From assembly GCF_001748285.1 (NCBI RefSeq), contig NZ_BDGT01000012.1:45800-109799 (forward strand): DNA of 64,000 nucleotides, given 5' to 3'. Positions 52,247 through 61,500 of the stretch are shown here, in pieces. Each line of letters begins with the position of its first letter. Position 1 is the stretch's first letter. The position numbers and the translations under genes are program-made. Source of the stretch: Thermogemmatispora onikobensis. Its GTDB lineage: Bacteria; Chloroflexota; Ktedonobacteria; Ktedonobacterales; Ktedonobacteraceae. The notes beneath the pieces are model-generated. The model was not told the origin of the DNA, searched no databases, and saw only the letters and a program-made list of their open reading frames with translations.

Positions 52247-53233
52247 ATGGAGAGCGTCAAGCGTGTCGGCGTGGTCTTGATGACCTATGGTTCGCCGGCC
52301 ACTCTCGATGACGTTGAGACCTATATGACGAATGTGCGGGGCGGGCGCAAGCCTGAGCCGGATCTGGTTGAGGAGTTCCGGCGCCGTTATGAGCTGATTG
52401 GCGGTTCGCCGCTGGTTCAGATTACGCAGCAGCAGGCGGCGGCGCTGGAGGAGGAGCTGAATCGGCGTCATCCGGCTGGGCCGTGCTTTCAGGTGGTGGC
52501 GGGGATGCGCTTCTCGCCGCCGTTTGTGGCCGAAGTGGTGCCCGAGGCGGCGGCGGAGGCCCAGGCGCTGATCGGGCTGATCATGTCGCCGCAGTATTCG
52601 CCGATCATTATGGGCGGCTACGTGAGGGCGCTCAAGGAGGCGGCGGCGCACCTGGGGCGCTCCGATCTGCTGGTGAAGGTGGCTGAGGACTGGCATCTGC
52701 AGCCCGATTTTATCGAGGCGCTGGCGGGGCGGGTGAGCCAGGCCCTGGATCGCTTCCCGCCGGAGGTGCGGGCGCGGGTGCCGGTGCTCTTTACGGCCCA
52801 TAGTATGCCAAAGCGCGTGGTGGATGGGGAGCCGGGCTACATTGCGGCCCTCAAGGAGACGGCGGCGGCGGTGGCCGAGCGGGTGGGACTGCCAGCGGAG
52901 CGCTGGCTCTTCTGCTACCAGAGCGCCGGCCATACGCCGGAGGAGTGGCTGAAGCCGGATTTTGCCGATGTGATGCCGGAGCTGAAGGCGGCGGGCCATA
53001 CGCATGTTTTGATGGCGCCGGTGCAGTTTCTGGCCGATCATCTGGAGATCCTCTACGATATCGATGTGGGGGCGCGGGAGCAGGCCGAGCAGGCCGGGCT
53101 GCAGTTTGCGCGTATTGAGTCTCTGAATGTAGAGCCACACTTTATTGCGGCGCTGGCGTCGGTGGTAGAGGAGACATTGCAGGCGGCGCTCGATGAGCTA
53201 CCGTCGGCGACGGCTCAGGCTCAGGTGGGTTGA
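52247..53233 (+). CDS. hemH: Ferrochelatase (probably coproporphyrin type)
   Basis: 328-aa enzyme inserting iron into a porphyrin. TAHSMP holds the metal-binding His; CYQSAGHTPEEWLKPD contains the second conserved region. That QSAG-TPE-WL form resembles the coproporphyrin ferrochelatase (CpfC) of Gram-positive bacteria rather than protoporphyrin enzymes. Gene order hemE-hemH also fits. No hemY/cgoX or hemQ/chdC is seen here. GAG-rich ribosome site at some distance; start MESVKRVGV matches family starts. Confidence 0.92.
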   Translation: MESVKRVGVVLMTYGSPATLDDVETYMTNVRGGRKPEPDLVEEFRRRYELIGGSPLVQITQQQAAALEEELNRRHPAGPCFQVVAGMRFSPPFVAEVVPEAAAEAQALIGLIMSPQYSPIIMGGYVRALKEAAAHLGRSDLLVKVAEDWHLQPDFIEALAGRVSQALDRFPPEVRARVPVLFTAHSMPKRVVDGEPGYIAALKETAAAVAERVGLPAERWLFCYQSAGHTPEEWLKPDFADVMPELKAAGHTHVLMAPVQFLADHLEILYDIDVGAREQAEQAGLQFARIESLNVEPHFIAALASVVEETLQAALDELPSATAQAQVG

Positions 53234-53389
53234 GTGCGCTAGACTGGCTGTGTTGAGTGTGTGAGCCGGGTCGGTGGGGCACCGGAGGCATCGGGGGCAT
53301 CGGGGCCAGCAGGGCGGCAGACCCGTGTTAGCCCTCTGCCTCTGCTGGTGCTCTCGCTTGACCCGGCTTTTGCGTTCATTTCTTCCTCT

Positions 53390-53600
53390 GGAGAAGGGAT
53401 TTTCATGAGTTTTTCTCGTTCAAGCCAGGAAAGCAGCTTGCTATGAAAATGGTAAAGAAGAAGAGAGAAAGATGTTAATAGTATGATGAATGATGGTGTA
53501 GCGTGATGCATGAGAGAAGATGGAGATAGTGCAGGATAATACAGGTGAGAACGATAAGAGAAGCAGGCAAGGAAAATGCTGAAAAGGAGTATGAAGAAGG
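53390..53600. repeat. ~210-bp direct repeat, copy A, with promoter-like elements
   Basis: About 80% identical by eye to 56630-56840, same orientation. Contains on the minus strand TTAACA (53478-53473), 18-bp spacer, TACCAT (53454-53449), then palindrome AGCA-GCT-TGCT (53432-53442) and a conserved ATG reading MKIPSPEEE. Downstream of it (toward hemH) no gene is present, so it looks like a leftover promoter region. Confidence 0.75.
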
Positions 53601-53663
53601 CCAAAGATGCAACGCGGGCATGCTGTCGAAGAAGAGCCGGCTGAGAGGCTGGCTCTGTCGGCG

Positions 53664-54746
53664 TCAAGGGGTCAAATGTTGCTGGGTCATCCAGGCGGAG
53701 ACGGGGAACTGATAGAGGGTCCGCGTGCTCACCTGGGTGGCGACGAGCAGGCGACCGTCGGGAGACCAGGCAGGAGCAAAGAGCTGACCTTGCCTGTACG
53801 AAGAGGAGAGCTTGTACGATCGGCCTGAGCCGTCGGTAGCTTGCAGGAAGAGATAATCTTCGCTCTCGTAGGTGCCGTGGCGGCAGACCAGCCAGCGGCC
53901 ACTGGGCGACCAGGCGACTGGTTCACTATCGCTGCTGGGGAGAGGGAGACGGCGTAGCCAGCGGAGCGTTGGCAGGCCACTGGCGCGCTGCACAAGCTGG
54001 TAGATAGTGATGGTGCTGGCCTGATCGATCACGGCGAGCTGGGTGCCATCCCAGGACCAGCTCGCAGCTGTGGCGTAGATGGGAACGGGCAGCGGGAGCT
54101 GATGACCTTGCAGGTCGCTCAAAAAAAGCCTCTCCTGATTATGAAAAACGATAAGGGCAATCAGTGGATAGCGAGGATTGGCATTGATGAAGAGCGGAAT
54201 ATCAGAAGAGGAGAGAGAGAGACCCAGAGGCGCCTGACTTTGATAGTGCAGGTGACCGGCGCTATCGATGGAGAACCACAGGTAGTGGCTTTCAGCCCGG
54301 TCGAGGCAGACCAGACGGTCGCCCGACAACCAGCTGAAGGTGGGACCGGGCGGGTCTAAGTCGCAGAATGCGTCAGCGTTCCATAAGCTGGCAGACTGGC
54401 CGTCGGGACGCAGGATTCGCACTTGATGGGTATCTAAAACGGCCAGCCAGTGGCTGCTAGGGGACCAGGCGCTGAAGAGGAAGGAAGAAAGGAGACTGTC
54501 GGACCCGAATTGTTGCCACTGTGCCTGAGAAGTATTGCTGCACGATAGTAGTAATAAAGAGAGTAAGACACCAGATAAATAGTATATGAAGATGTCAAGG
54601 GACAGGAGGGCCAGCCTCTGACACCTGACTTCTGGGCCAGCAGCTCGCTCCTCAAGAGCAGGGGGAATGGACTGCGAGGAGCGGAAACGCTGCCTGCGCT
54701 GCGGGGTGAGCCTGGAGGGCAGGACTCTGTGATTGTTTCTGATCAT
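53664..54746 (-). CDS. Beta-propeller (TolB/WD40-like) lipoprotein
   Basis: 360-aa protein. After an unusually long polar N-terminus (~45 residues) come a hydrophobic segment and lipobox LLSC (Cys near residue 69). The rest shows repeated propeller-blade patterns: FSAWSPSSHWLAVLD, ASWSWDGTQLAVID, PVAWSPSGRWLVC, PAWSPDGRLLVATQ. AAGGAGG before ATG 54746. 17 bp after the large WXG-like gene, so last gene of that operon. Probably a surface protein; could be a binding partner or immunity factor for the module, inferred from position. Confidence 0.7.
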   Translation of the reverse strand: MIRNNHRVLPSRLTPQRRQRFRSSQSIPPALEERAAGPEVRCQRLALLSLDIFIYYLSGVLLSLLLLSCSNTSQAQWQQFGSDSLLSSFLFSAWSPSSHWLAVLDTHQVRILRPDGQSASLWNADAFCDLDPPGPTFSWLSGDRLVCLDRAESHYLWFSIDSAGHLHYQSQAPLGLSLSSSDIPLFINANPRYPLIALIVFHNQERLFLSDLQGHQLPLPVPIYATAASWSWDGTQLAVIDQASTITIYQLVQRASGLPTLRWLRRLPLPSSDSEPVAWSPSGRWLVCRHGTYESEDYLFLQATDGSGRSYKLSSSYRQGQLFAPAWSPDGRLLVATQVSTRTLYQFPVSAWMTQQHLTP

Positions 54747-54763
54747 GCGTAGCCTCCTTATGC

Positions 54764-56122
54764 TTAACCTTCGGTGCCCCTGACAATGATAAGCGGCGCG
54801 ATCAGTGGAGAAGCTCCCACTGGGTTAGCGATAGCAAGCTCAACAGTCACTTCTTGCTTGATAAAGGCTTCCGCATCTGAAAGATCATTATAATCACTGG
54901 GATAGTAGATTTGAGCGAGCAGGCCGGTAAGCTTGGAGCGAGGGCTGAAGATTGTGGCGCCATCGGGTAGGGTGGGGATAGTGTTGATGACAGTGACAGT
55001 TTCTTTGATGAAAGCCTGTTCAAGCATGCTTTCCTGACCAACAAGTCCCTTGTCGCGCGCCTGCTGGTCGCCGTAGTTGATGCTAGCGTTATGGGCTTGC
55101 CACCAGGCGGCCTCGTTCTCGGCGCGTTTGCCGTTCTCTTCATTGGCTTTCCAGTGGGTAATAAAGTTCATCCAGTTCTGGACGCGAGAATTCTGGGCCG
55201 GCTGGTGGTAAAGGGTGTTGTAGGCGGCAAAAAACTGGTCCTGGATCAGAGCGAAGTCAGTAAAGTCCCAGTAGCCTCCATGTTTGCTTAAGCGGCGAGA
55301 GCTATCCAAATACGTCCAGAAGTCTATTTCAGCCTGGCCGTAACCTGGGGCGAAGGTGCTGTAGAAATCCTCCAGAAATTGCTTTCTCAGGCTGGGGTTG
55401 GCCCGGAGAGCAGCGAGTGTATAGGTATGGGATTTCTCGCCAGGACGTAGAGGAGGGAAGGTAAGCGTGCAATCTTGATCGTTGCAGGGGGGGCAGTGCG
55501 AGGTAGCTGTCTGGAGGCTCAGGCTTAGCTGGGTCAGGAAATAGCCAAAGCTGCCCTTGGGATCAAGGGGCGAGGGCGGCAGACTTGGGAGCGGCTCCTG
55601 ATCAGGTCCATTGCTCATCTGAAGCTGATAGTTGCCGAGCGTGGCCGCGACGATCTGCTCTAAGGCGGCGTTGATGCGCTGGTTATCGCTCTGGGGATCA
55701 AAGGCGGCTGAAGGATGCTGCTGTCTGTTCTGCCAGTGTTGAATGGTGCTCTGTACTTGGGAGTCCAGGTCGTCGGCGCTTCTCTCGCTGACTTGAGAGG
55801 CCAGCAGCAGGCGCCCGACGAGATCGCCTGGTATTCTTCCGGCAAGCTGCCGGCCACTCTCGAAGAACTGGCCGAAGGTGTCAGCCAGGGCATCTGCGCC
55901 GGCTCCCTGCATGAGTGGCCGACCCTTGTTGTCCTGGCCTGTGAAGAGTGCCATGAGGGTATCGGCGCAGTTCTGGGCGCAGGTGACGTGCGTGTCATTC
56001 AGTGATGCCACCTGCTGGCGAAAGGCGCGCAGCGGGCCGATGATCTTCTGCTGGATGTGCTCTTCAAGTTGAGCAGGGTCTTCACTGTCACGTTGATCCA
56101 GAGTGGGGGGAGCAGTAAGCAC
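54764..56122 (-). CDS. Large partner of second WXG-like module
   Basis: 452-aa protein of unknown family. N-terminal half aligns in layout with the toxin-like protein at 24844-26385: PL...LND-T...then MQGAGADALADTFGQFF, a WXG/LXG-like helix, and a later Pro-rich segment (LPSLPPSPLDP). A CPPCNDQDC motif (about residue 210) may be a disulfide or metal knuckle. The C-terminal ~100 residues look like a beta-rich domain (TVELAIANPVGA...LIIVRG). No nuclease motif is seen. Start is GTG 56122 behind a perfect AGGAGG. Confidence 0.65.
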   Translation of the reverse strand: MLTAPPTLDQRDSEDPAQLEEHIQQKIIGPLRAFRQQVASLNDTHVTCAQNCADTLMALFTGQDNKGRPLMQGAGADALADTFGQFFESGRQLAGRIPGDLVGRLLLASQVSERSADDLDSQVQSTIQHWQNRQQHPSAAFDPQSDNQRINAALEQIVAATLGNYQLQMSNGPDQEPLPSLPPSPLDPKGSFGYFLTQLSLSLQTATSHCPPCNDQDCTLTFPPLRPGEKSHTYTLAALRANPSLRKQFLEDFYSTFAPGYGQAEIDFWTYLDSSRRLSKHGGYWDFTDFALIQDQFFAAYNTLYHQPAQNSRVQNWMNFITHWKANEENGKRAENEAAWWQAHNASINYGDQQARDKGLVGQESMLEQAFIKETVTVINTIPTLPDGATIFSPRSKLTGLLAQIYYPSDYNDLSDAEAFIKQEVTVELAIANPVGASPLIAPLIIVRGTEG

Positions 56123-56240
56123 AGGAAACCTCCTGCAGATAGCTCATGAGAGGCCAGGGCTTGACTGGGGAGCCTCCAGTCTCAAGCAGCGATCTGGCCT
56201 CTGACTGCTTTACTGACCGTGTCACGAGCCGGTGCGGTGA

Positions 56241-56585
56241 CTAGCGATAAGAGGCCGGCTGAAAATGCTCGCCCATCTGGCGATCGAGCTGGTCAACGAA
56301 GTCGGCGGCGACAGACAAGGCATAGGCCAGATCGGTGAGCCAGCCATAAGAGGCGCACAGGCGCTGGACATAGGGGTCCAGGCAGGTGCGCATGACGTCA
56401 GCCCATGCGGGATCAACCTCATGGTTGAGCCAGTCTTGTAGCTGGCGCCAGGTGGTGTCATGCTGCTGGGAGGCGATGCTGACCTCGGCCAGGATACGAG
56501 CGGCGGTCTGGCGCATCTGGGAGGGAGAATAGACCACCAGATCGGAAGAGGTATCAGTTGATCCAACTGGCTTGATATACCCCAT
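56241..56585 (-). CDS. WXG100-like small helical protein, second module
   Basis: 114-aa protein, the size of WXG100 proteins, and homologous to the one at 26398-26919: SDLVVYSPSQMRQTAARIL, QQHDTTWRQLQDWL, and Y-W...LDRQMGEHF. Two long helices are expected. AGGAGA before ATG 56585. Downstream of a promoter (56698-56727) and a conserved leader frame that overlaps its start. First gene of the module. Confidence 0.65.
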   Translation of the reverse strand: MGYIKPVGSTDTSSDLVVYSPSQMRQTAARILAEVSIASQQHDTTWRQLQDWLNHEVDPAWADVMRTCLDPYVQRLCASYGWLTDLAYALSVAADFVDQLDRQMGEHFQPASYR

Positions 56586-56655
56586 AGATGCTTCTCCTGT
56601 GCGGTACCTGATGGACGGAGGCGATCCGATCTTCCTCGGGAGAAGGGATTTTCAT
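56554..56655 (-). CDS. Possible leader peptide MKIPSPEED...
   Basis: 33-codon frame beginning ATGAAAATCCC near 56655, within the transcript leader of the WXG-like gene and overlapping its start by 32 nt. The first 8-9 codons (MKIPSPEE) are preserved in the distant repeat copy A. Ribosome site is weak. Could couple or attenuate translation; may also be chance conservation of the leader DNA. Confidence 0.3.
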   Translation of the reverse strand: MKIPSPEEDRIASVHQVPHRRSIYGVYQASWIN

Positions 56656-56840
56656 GGGTATTTCTCGTTCAAGCTGAGAAAGCAGCTTGCTATGGAAATG
56701 ATAAAGAAGAAGAGAGGCAGATGTCAATAGTATGAGAACGATGAGGGGGAGTGATGTGCTGAGAGAAGATGGAGAGGACACAGGAGGGATGCAGGTGAGA
56801 ACGGTGGGCGAAGCAAGCAAGGCAACTGCTGAAGGGCACG
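56630..56840. repeat. ~210-bp direct repeat, copy B, upstream of second WXG-like module
   Basis: Partner of 53390-53600. The two copies bracket the three-gene module. The rest of 56586-56992 shows no other gene. Confidence 0.75.
56681..56727 (-). promoter_or_regulatory. Promoter and operator of the second WXG-like module
   Basis: Minus strand TTGACA (56727-56722), 18-bp spacer, TATCAT (56703-56698), then palindrome AGCA-GCT-TGCT (56681-56691) at the expected start of transcription. The palindrome is unchanged in copy A. Confidence 0.6.
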
Positions 56841-56992
56841 AGAGAAGTGGGGGCGAGGGGAAAAGGGCGATGGGCTGTGACGGCTGGTGCGTAGCCGCTT
56901 CCCATCGCCCTCTGTCCAAGGGATAGAGAGGTCCAGGGACGAGATAACCCGCGGAATCGGAAGGGAAACACTGGGATGGATGGAGAAATCTG

Positions 56993-57733
56993 CTAGGAAC
57001 TGGTCGCCTGCTGACTCCCTGACTCGGCCTCCTGAGTGAGGCCGCCCTCCGGCTGCAGGAAATAGTGCCCTTCAACCAGGCTGCCGTCGGGACGGACATG
57101 GATGAGGCCGCGATAGTGGCCGTGCGCCAGGGTCAGGCCCATGGGCAAAGGCTGCAAGGCCCGCAATTTGACCCAGGGAGCTAACAGGCGTAGCCACTCC
57201 TGGGCCAGGGCCTGTGCCTCTTCTTCATCGGCGGCATAGAAGAGATAGAGCAGGTCCGAGGTGGCTCCGGCGCTGCTGGCCAGCAGCCAGAGCGTCTTCG
57301 GCCCTTCCGGCTCATCCTCGCCGGAGGCGCCGCTCGCCTGCAGCGCCGGCAGCGGCTCCGTATCTCCGCCGGCGCCGTCGCTCACCGCTAACCCGGCCCC
57401 AGCCTGCTCCTGCTCCAGCAGGCCGTCCTCCGTCCTGGACGGAGCTCCCTCTGTCACTGACAACGCCTCCGCCGGCGCTGCTCCCTGACCCTGACTGGCT
57501 GCCCGCTCCGATAGCAGGCTCTCGCCGCGCTCAAAGACCTCAAAGACGAGCTTCAGCGCCTGCTCCGGCCCCACCAGTTCGCAGAGCCGCTGGTGACAAC
57601 GCTCCATGTTGCGCATCCGCGCCTCGATGAAGGCATGCTTCGACCAGCCGCTCGCCGGCGCGTAGAGCGCCCGCCGCCCGGCGATGTACTCATCTTCCAG
57701 CCGCTTGCGCAGCTCTGCGACTTCACTTCCCAT
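56993..57733 (-). CDS. Hypothetical protein
   Basis: 246-aa cytoplasmic protein I do not recognise. Helical N-terminal ~85 residues (AELRKRLEDEYIAGRRALYAPASGWSKHAFIEARM...), a Glu/Gly/Ala-rich linker (about 85-145), then an alpha/beta domain (KTLWLLASS... ALAQEWLRLLAPWVKLRALQPLP... HGHYRGLIHVRPDG). AAAGGAG before ATG 57733 and a good promoter upstream support a real gene. Confidence 0.65.
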   Translation of the reverse strand: MGSEVAELRKRLEDEYIAGRRALYAPASGWSKHAFIEARMRNMERCHQRLCELVGPEQALKLVFEVFERGESLLSERAASQGQGAAPAEALSVTEGAPSRTEDGLLEQEQAGAGLAVSDGAGGDTEPLPALQASGASGEDEPEGPKTLWLLASSAGATSDLLYLFYAADEEEAQALAQEWLRLLAPWVKLRALQPLPMGLTLAHGHYRGLIHVRPDGSLVEGHYFLQPEGGLTQEAESGSQQATSS

Positions 57734-57869
57734 CTCTATAGCTTCTCCTTTCTCTTCTTCTCCTTCTCTCGACCTGGCCTGGCCTGGCCCGGCTTGCTTC
57801 GCCTCGCCTTGCCTCGCCTGTCACTCGCCGCCCCTTGCGGGCTGCTCACTGTTTCCAGTTCCAGCTCTT

Positions 57870-57898
57870 AGTATAGAACATCTTTGAGATTTTTGCAA
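57870..57898 (-). promoter_or_regulatory. Promoter of hypothetical gene 56993-57733
   Basis: Minus strand TTGCAA (57898-57893), 17-bp spacer, TATACT (57875-57870). Leader about 130 nt. Confidence 0.65.
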
Positions 57899-57963
57899 TG
57901 CTTAGGGATAACTAGGAATGAAGAGAAGTGATTAGAAAGGAATAGGCAAGCAAACGGTAACGC

Positions 57964-57993
57964 TTGTTTTAAAGCGGCTTCGTGGCCTATACT
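57964..57993 (+). promoter_or_regulatory. Promoter with long structured leader before the HTH gene
   Basis: TTGTTT (57964-57969), 18-bp spacer, TATACT (57988-57993), giving a ~295-nt untranslated stretch up to the HTH gene at 58297. Confidence 0.5.
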
Positions 57994-57999
57994 TAGTGA

Positions 58000-58296
58000 G
58001 ATATAGAGAGTGCACAAGAGTGCAGAGAGCGGAATGATAATGCATGTCCGTGCATGTAGTCACGGGGTCCATAAGGGACGAACAGGGCCTTAGCTAGCTA
58101 TGAGAAGGGATATGGTAAGGGAGAAGATGCCCCAATCCTGGGGCTTGAGCTGAGGGTTCCCTGTATTATTTCGGAACACACGCTGTCTGCCTGTCATGAT
58201 GAGAGGCTCTCTGCATTGCCTGTAAAATCACCCGTGGATACGAGGGACTTTCTCAGCCCGCATTCTTACTGTCTCAAGAGATAGAGGGTCACACAC
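58000..58296 (+). other. Long leader or possible small RNA region
   Basis: No coding frame. Contains a direct repeat TGCATGT (58041 and about 58050) and a perfect hairpin GCCCCA-ATCC-TGGGGC (58129-58144). Does not match a riboswitch class I can recognise. Confidence 0.3.
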
Positions 58297-58548
58297 ATGT
58301 GCGAAGGGTTAATGACTGCAAAAGAGGCTGCCGATTACATGCGTGTGAGTGTGCGCACCATCCGCGATTGGGTAAAGAAGGGCCTTATTCCTGTGGTGCC
58401 TGTAGGCGCCCAAGAGTATCGCTTTACGAAGAAAGACCTGGATCACTACATTGAGACACAGCGGCAGATTTGGCAACCGCGTAGCCGTCGCAGCAGAGGC
58501 CCGAAGGAAAAAGGCAACGACAGCACTCGCGAGAAACAAGATGCTTGA
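58297..58548 (+). CDS. Excisionase-family HTH DNA-binding protein
   Basis: 83-aa protein with the MerR-like HTH_17 domain of excisionase-type binders: LMTAKEAADYMRVSVRTIRDWVKKGLIPVVPVG... YRFTKKDLDHYI. A basic tail (RSRRSRGPKEKG) follows. It converges on the restriction-modification gene with 29 bp between stops and may regulate it or be the leftover of a mobile island; no integrase is nearby. Confidence 0.8.
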   Translation: MCEGLMTAKEAADYMRVSVRTIRDWVKKGLIPVVPVGAQEYRFTKKDLDHYIETQRQIWQPRSRRSRGPKEKGNDSTREKQDA

Positions 58549-58555
58549 AGGCTGC

Positions 58556-58577
58556 CTGGTCATCTGACCAGCTTTTC
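58556..58577 (+). terminator. Terminator between HTH gene and restriction-modification gene
   Basis: CTGGTC-ATCT-GACCAG followed by CTTTTCT; 7 bp past the HTH gene and directly abutting the end of the convergent large gene. Confidence 0.7.
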
Positions 58578-61500
58578 TCACCACTCGCCGTAGTGGTAGG
58601 CGGTTTCCTCATCGATCAGGGTGCGCTCTGTCTCGTCGAGGGCGAAGAGGTCGTAGACGGCCTGGTTGAGGGCCGTTTCCAGGCGGACGATCTCGGCGGT
58701 GAGCTGTTCGATCTCCTGGCGACGCTCGGAGAGCAGGGCCTCCCAGTCGTCGCGCTCTTTGAGGGGGATGTCGCGCTTGAAGCTGCGGCGCAGCTCTTCG
58801 CGGAAGGCGTCGAAGGAGAGCGTCCACCACTCGCTGAGGCGCTCGCTCAGCTTCTGCTGGCCGGCGCCCAGGTCCCTGATGATGCGCTGGGTGGTGCGGC
58901 GCCGCAGGCTATAGCGCCGCCGCGCGACCTCGGTGAGCTGGCGGGCCAGGTTGCCGATCCTCTGCCGCTGCTCCTCGCTCAGCTCGGGAATGGGCAGATG
59001 CTCCACGTATTGGGTGAAGAGGCGGTACAGCAGGGCGCCACGGCGCTCTGCCAGAGGTTGCGAGGTATTTATGATAATGAACCAGATAAAGCGCGAATTA
59101 AGGATACCCAAAAGATCATAGCTGTCTGAAGGAATAAAATAGCCTGTGTTAGTGGTGTAGAGTCCCGCTTCTCCCCAGCTAAAGCGTGGTCGCCGGCAGA
59201 TGTCAGGCCAGAAGATTTTCGTGGTCTCGAACTCCTGATAATAGTCAATCGCGTCTTGTATCTCGTACCAGCGGTATGAGCCGGGCTTACGGCCTGGCCA
59301 GGGGCGATGCGGGTCCCAATCTGCCGGGCGTGGCTCCAGCCGCTCGCGAAACTGTTCCAGGTGGGCCTTGATTGCCGGGTAGGCCTCGATGTCGATCCCG
59401 CGCCGGGCAAAAATCAGCCAGCGGCCCTCGTCCTCCTGATACCAGGGGCGCAGGTCCTCGCCGCGCACCAGCGGCTTGAGGAGGGCCGCGCTGTCCGGGT
59501 CGGCCTGCAGCAGGCGCTCGCGCGTCGCCGTATCCACAATGAAAGCCTCGTTCAGCCCCGTCAGCACTCCACGATACATACGTCCGGCCACCACCTCCTT
59601 GAGCGGGCGCCCCTGGGCCAGCAGGCGCCCGAAGAGGCGGCGCGAGGCATCGCTGCGCAGTTGCCAGCCGCTATCGGGCTGATCGCCGATCGTCACCGCA
59701 AAGCGCCGCTCCTCCAGGCGGCGGGCGAAATCCCTGATCCCCTCGCTGCGCGTGAAGACCGCCACCTGGGCCTGGCTGCCCGGCGTCGGCGGCGCCTTGC
59801 GCACGATCTGGATGGCCGGGCTGAGGTCCGGGGCATCGGCGAAGATGCGCGTATTGCCCAGATCGATCAGCTCCTCGACCGTCATCTGCGTCCGCAGGAG
59901 ATGGCGCAGGGCCGTCGCATAATTGGCCCGCAGCCAGCTATTGCTACTGATATAAGCCAGGCGGCCCCCCGGGCGCAGCAGGCGCAGGCCCTGCTCAAAG
60001 AAATAGACAAAGAGATCGGCCTGCCCGTGGTAGACGGCGTAATGCTCCTGAAAGAATGGCTTATCCTCCGCCAGCTTCTCCTGGCGCACATAGGGCGGAT
60101 TGCCGATCACCACATCAAAGCCGGCCCGTTCGCCGAGCGGGTGGCCATCGGGAGAGAAAAAGACCTCGGGAAACTCCAGCTCCCAATGGAAGAAGAGGCG
60201 GCTCCGGCGCAGGGCCTCCGCCGCATCCAGCAAGCGCAGAGCCTGCCGCTCATAGAGGGAGGCCTCCGGCTTCCCCACCGCATAGGCCGTCACCCAGCCC
60301 CACCAGCCTTCCTCGACCTCCACCCCATAGAAGAGGGCCGTCGCCAGATCCAGCACCCCCTGATACTTCGCCGTAAAATGGCTATGCAAGCGCGCGTAAG
60401 CCTCCTCCTGGCGGCGCACCTCGGCCAGCGAGCGCCCTTCCGTCCCCTCGATCTCGCTCACCCACTGCAGGGCCGCCCCCAGATCGTCGCGGAAGGTCGC
60501 ATCTTCCAGCAGCACCAACTGCAGCGGCGCCGGCGTCTCCTCCGGCACCTCCCCATTCGATCCCGTCCCATCGCCGCCGTCCGCGCGTGCCCGCCCCTGC
60601 GCCGTCGGAGCCGACGCGCCCCGGGCATTGCCAGCACGAGCGCGGCCCCGGCGCCCATTGGAGCCAGGCCCTGTCTCCGCCGCCGTCGTCGAGCGTCCGG
60701 CCAGCGGATGGCGTCCCGCCGCCGCCTCGGCCAGCCACGACCCCACCAGAGCATTGCCCGGGCGCAGATGGTGATCCAGAAAGCTCAGCGGATACTCGCG
60801 GGCCGCCGTCGCCAGCCAGAGCGACAGCTTCGCCAGCTCCACCGCCAGCGGATTGGCATCCACCCCATAGAGGCACTGCTGCACCACGCGCCGCTTCCAA
60901 TAGACCACATCCGTCTCGCCTGTCTTCTCCTCTGGCACGGCGCCCAGCTCCACCAGCGAGCGCGCCAGAAACTCCAGCGCCTCCACCAGAAAGTGGCCGC
61001 TGCCCATCGCCGGATCAAGCACATTGATCCCCAGCACCGCCGCAATGCGCTCCTCCTGCGAGCGTGCCCCGCGCAGCGCCTCAGCGAGGACCGGCTGCAG
61101 CGTGCGCTCCACCATATACTTGACCACAAAATCCGGCGTATAGTAGCTGCCCGTCAGCTTCCGCTGGCCGCTATCGGTCACCAGATAGACCTCGCCCGGC
61201 TCATAGCGGCGGGCGACGGCGCGGCCATTAACCTGAGAGAGCGGCACCACCTCGCTCGTCGCCTGCAGCTCGGCCATCGGCTCCTCGGCCACATAGAGCG
61301 TATACTCCAGCAGCCCCTCGTAGATCGTCCCCAGGTGGCGCTCCGACAGATCGCGGTAATCGATCAGCACCTTGCGGCTGCGATCGTGCGGATCGGGCGC
61401 ATAGGCCAGCAGCTCCAGGGCCTGACAGAGGGCCTCATCGCCGACCGCAAACTGCTCCAGGAACGGCGCCTTCTGCGGATCAAAAAGGCCGCCGTCGAAG

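Noticed and set aside
53239..53667. 142-codon frame with two hydrophobic stretches in repeat copy A
   Set aside because: The matching part of copy B breaks frame by indels, and promoter elements explain the conserved part; only the short MKIPSPEE leader is kept as a possibility.
50796..57899. Shared GAGATTTTTGCAA at 50796 and 57887
   Set aside because: At 57887 it is explained by the -35 region of a minus-strand promoter; at 50796 it is in the hemE leader, and two occurrences of a short AT-rich word may be chance.
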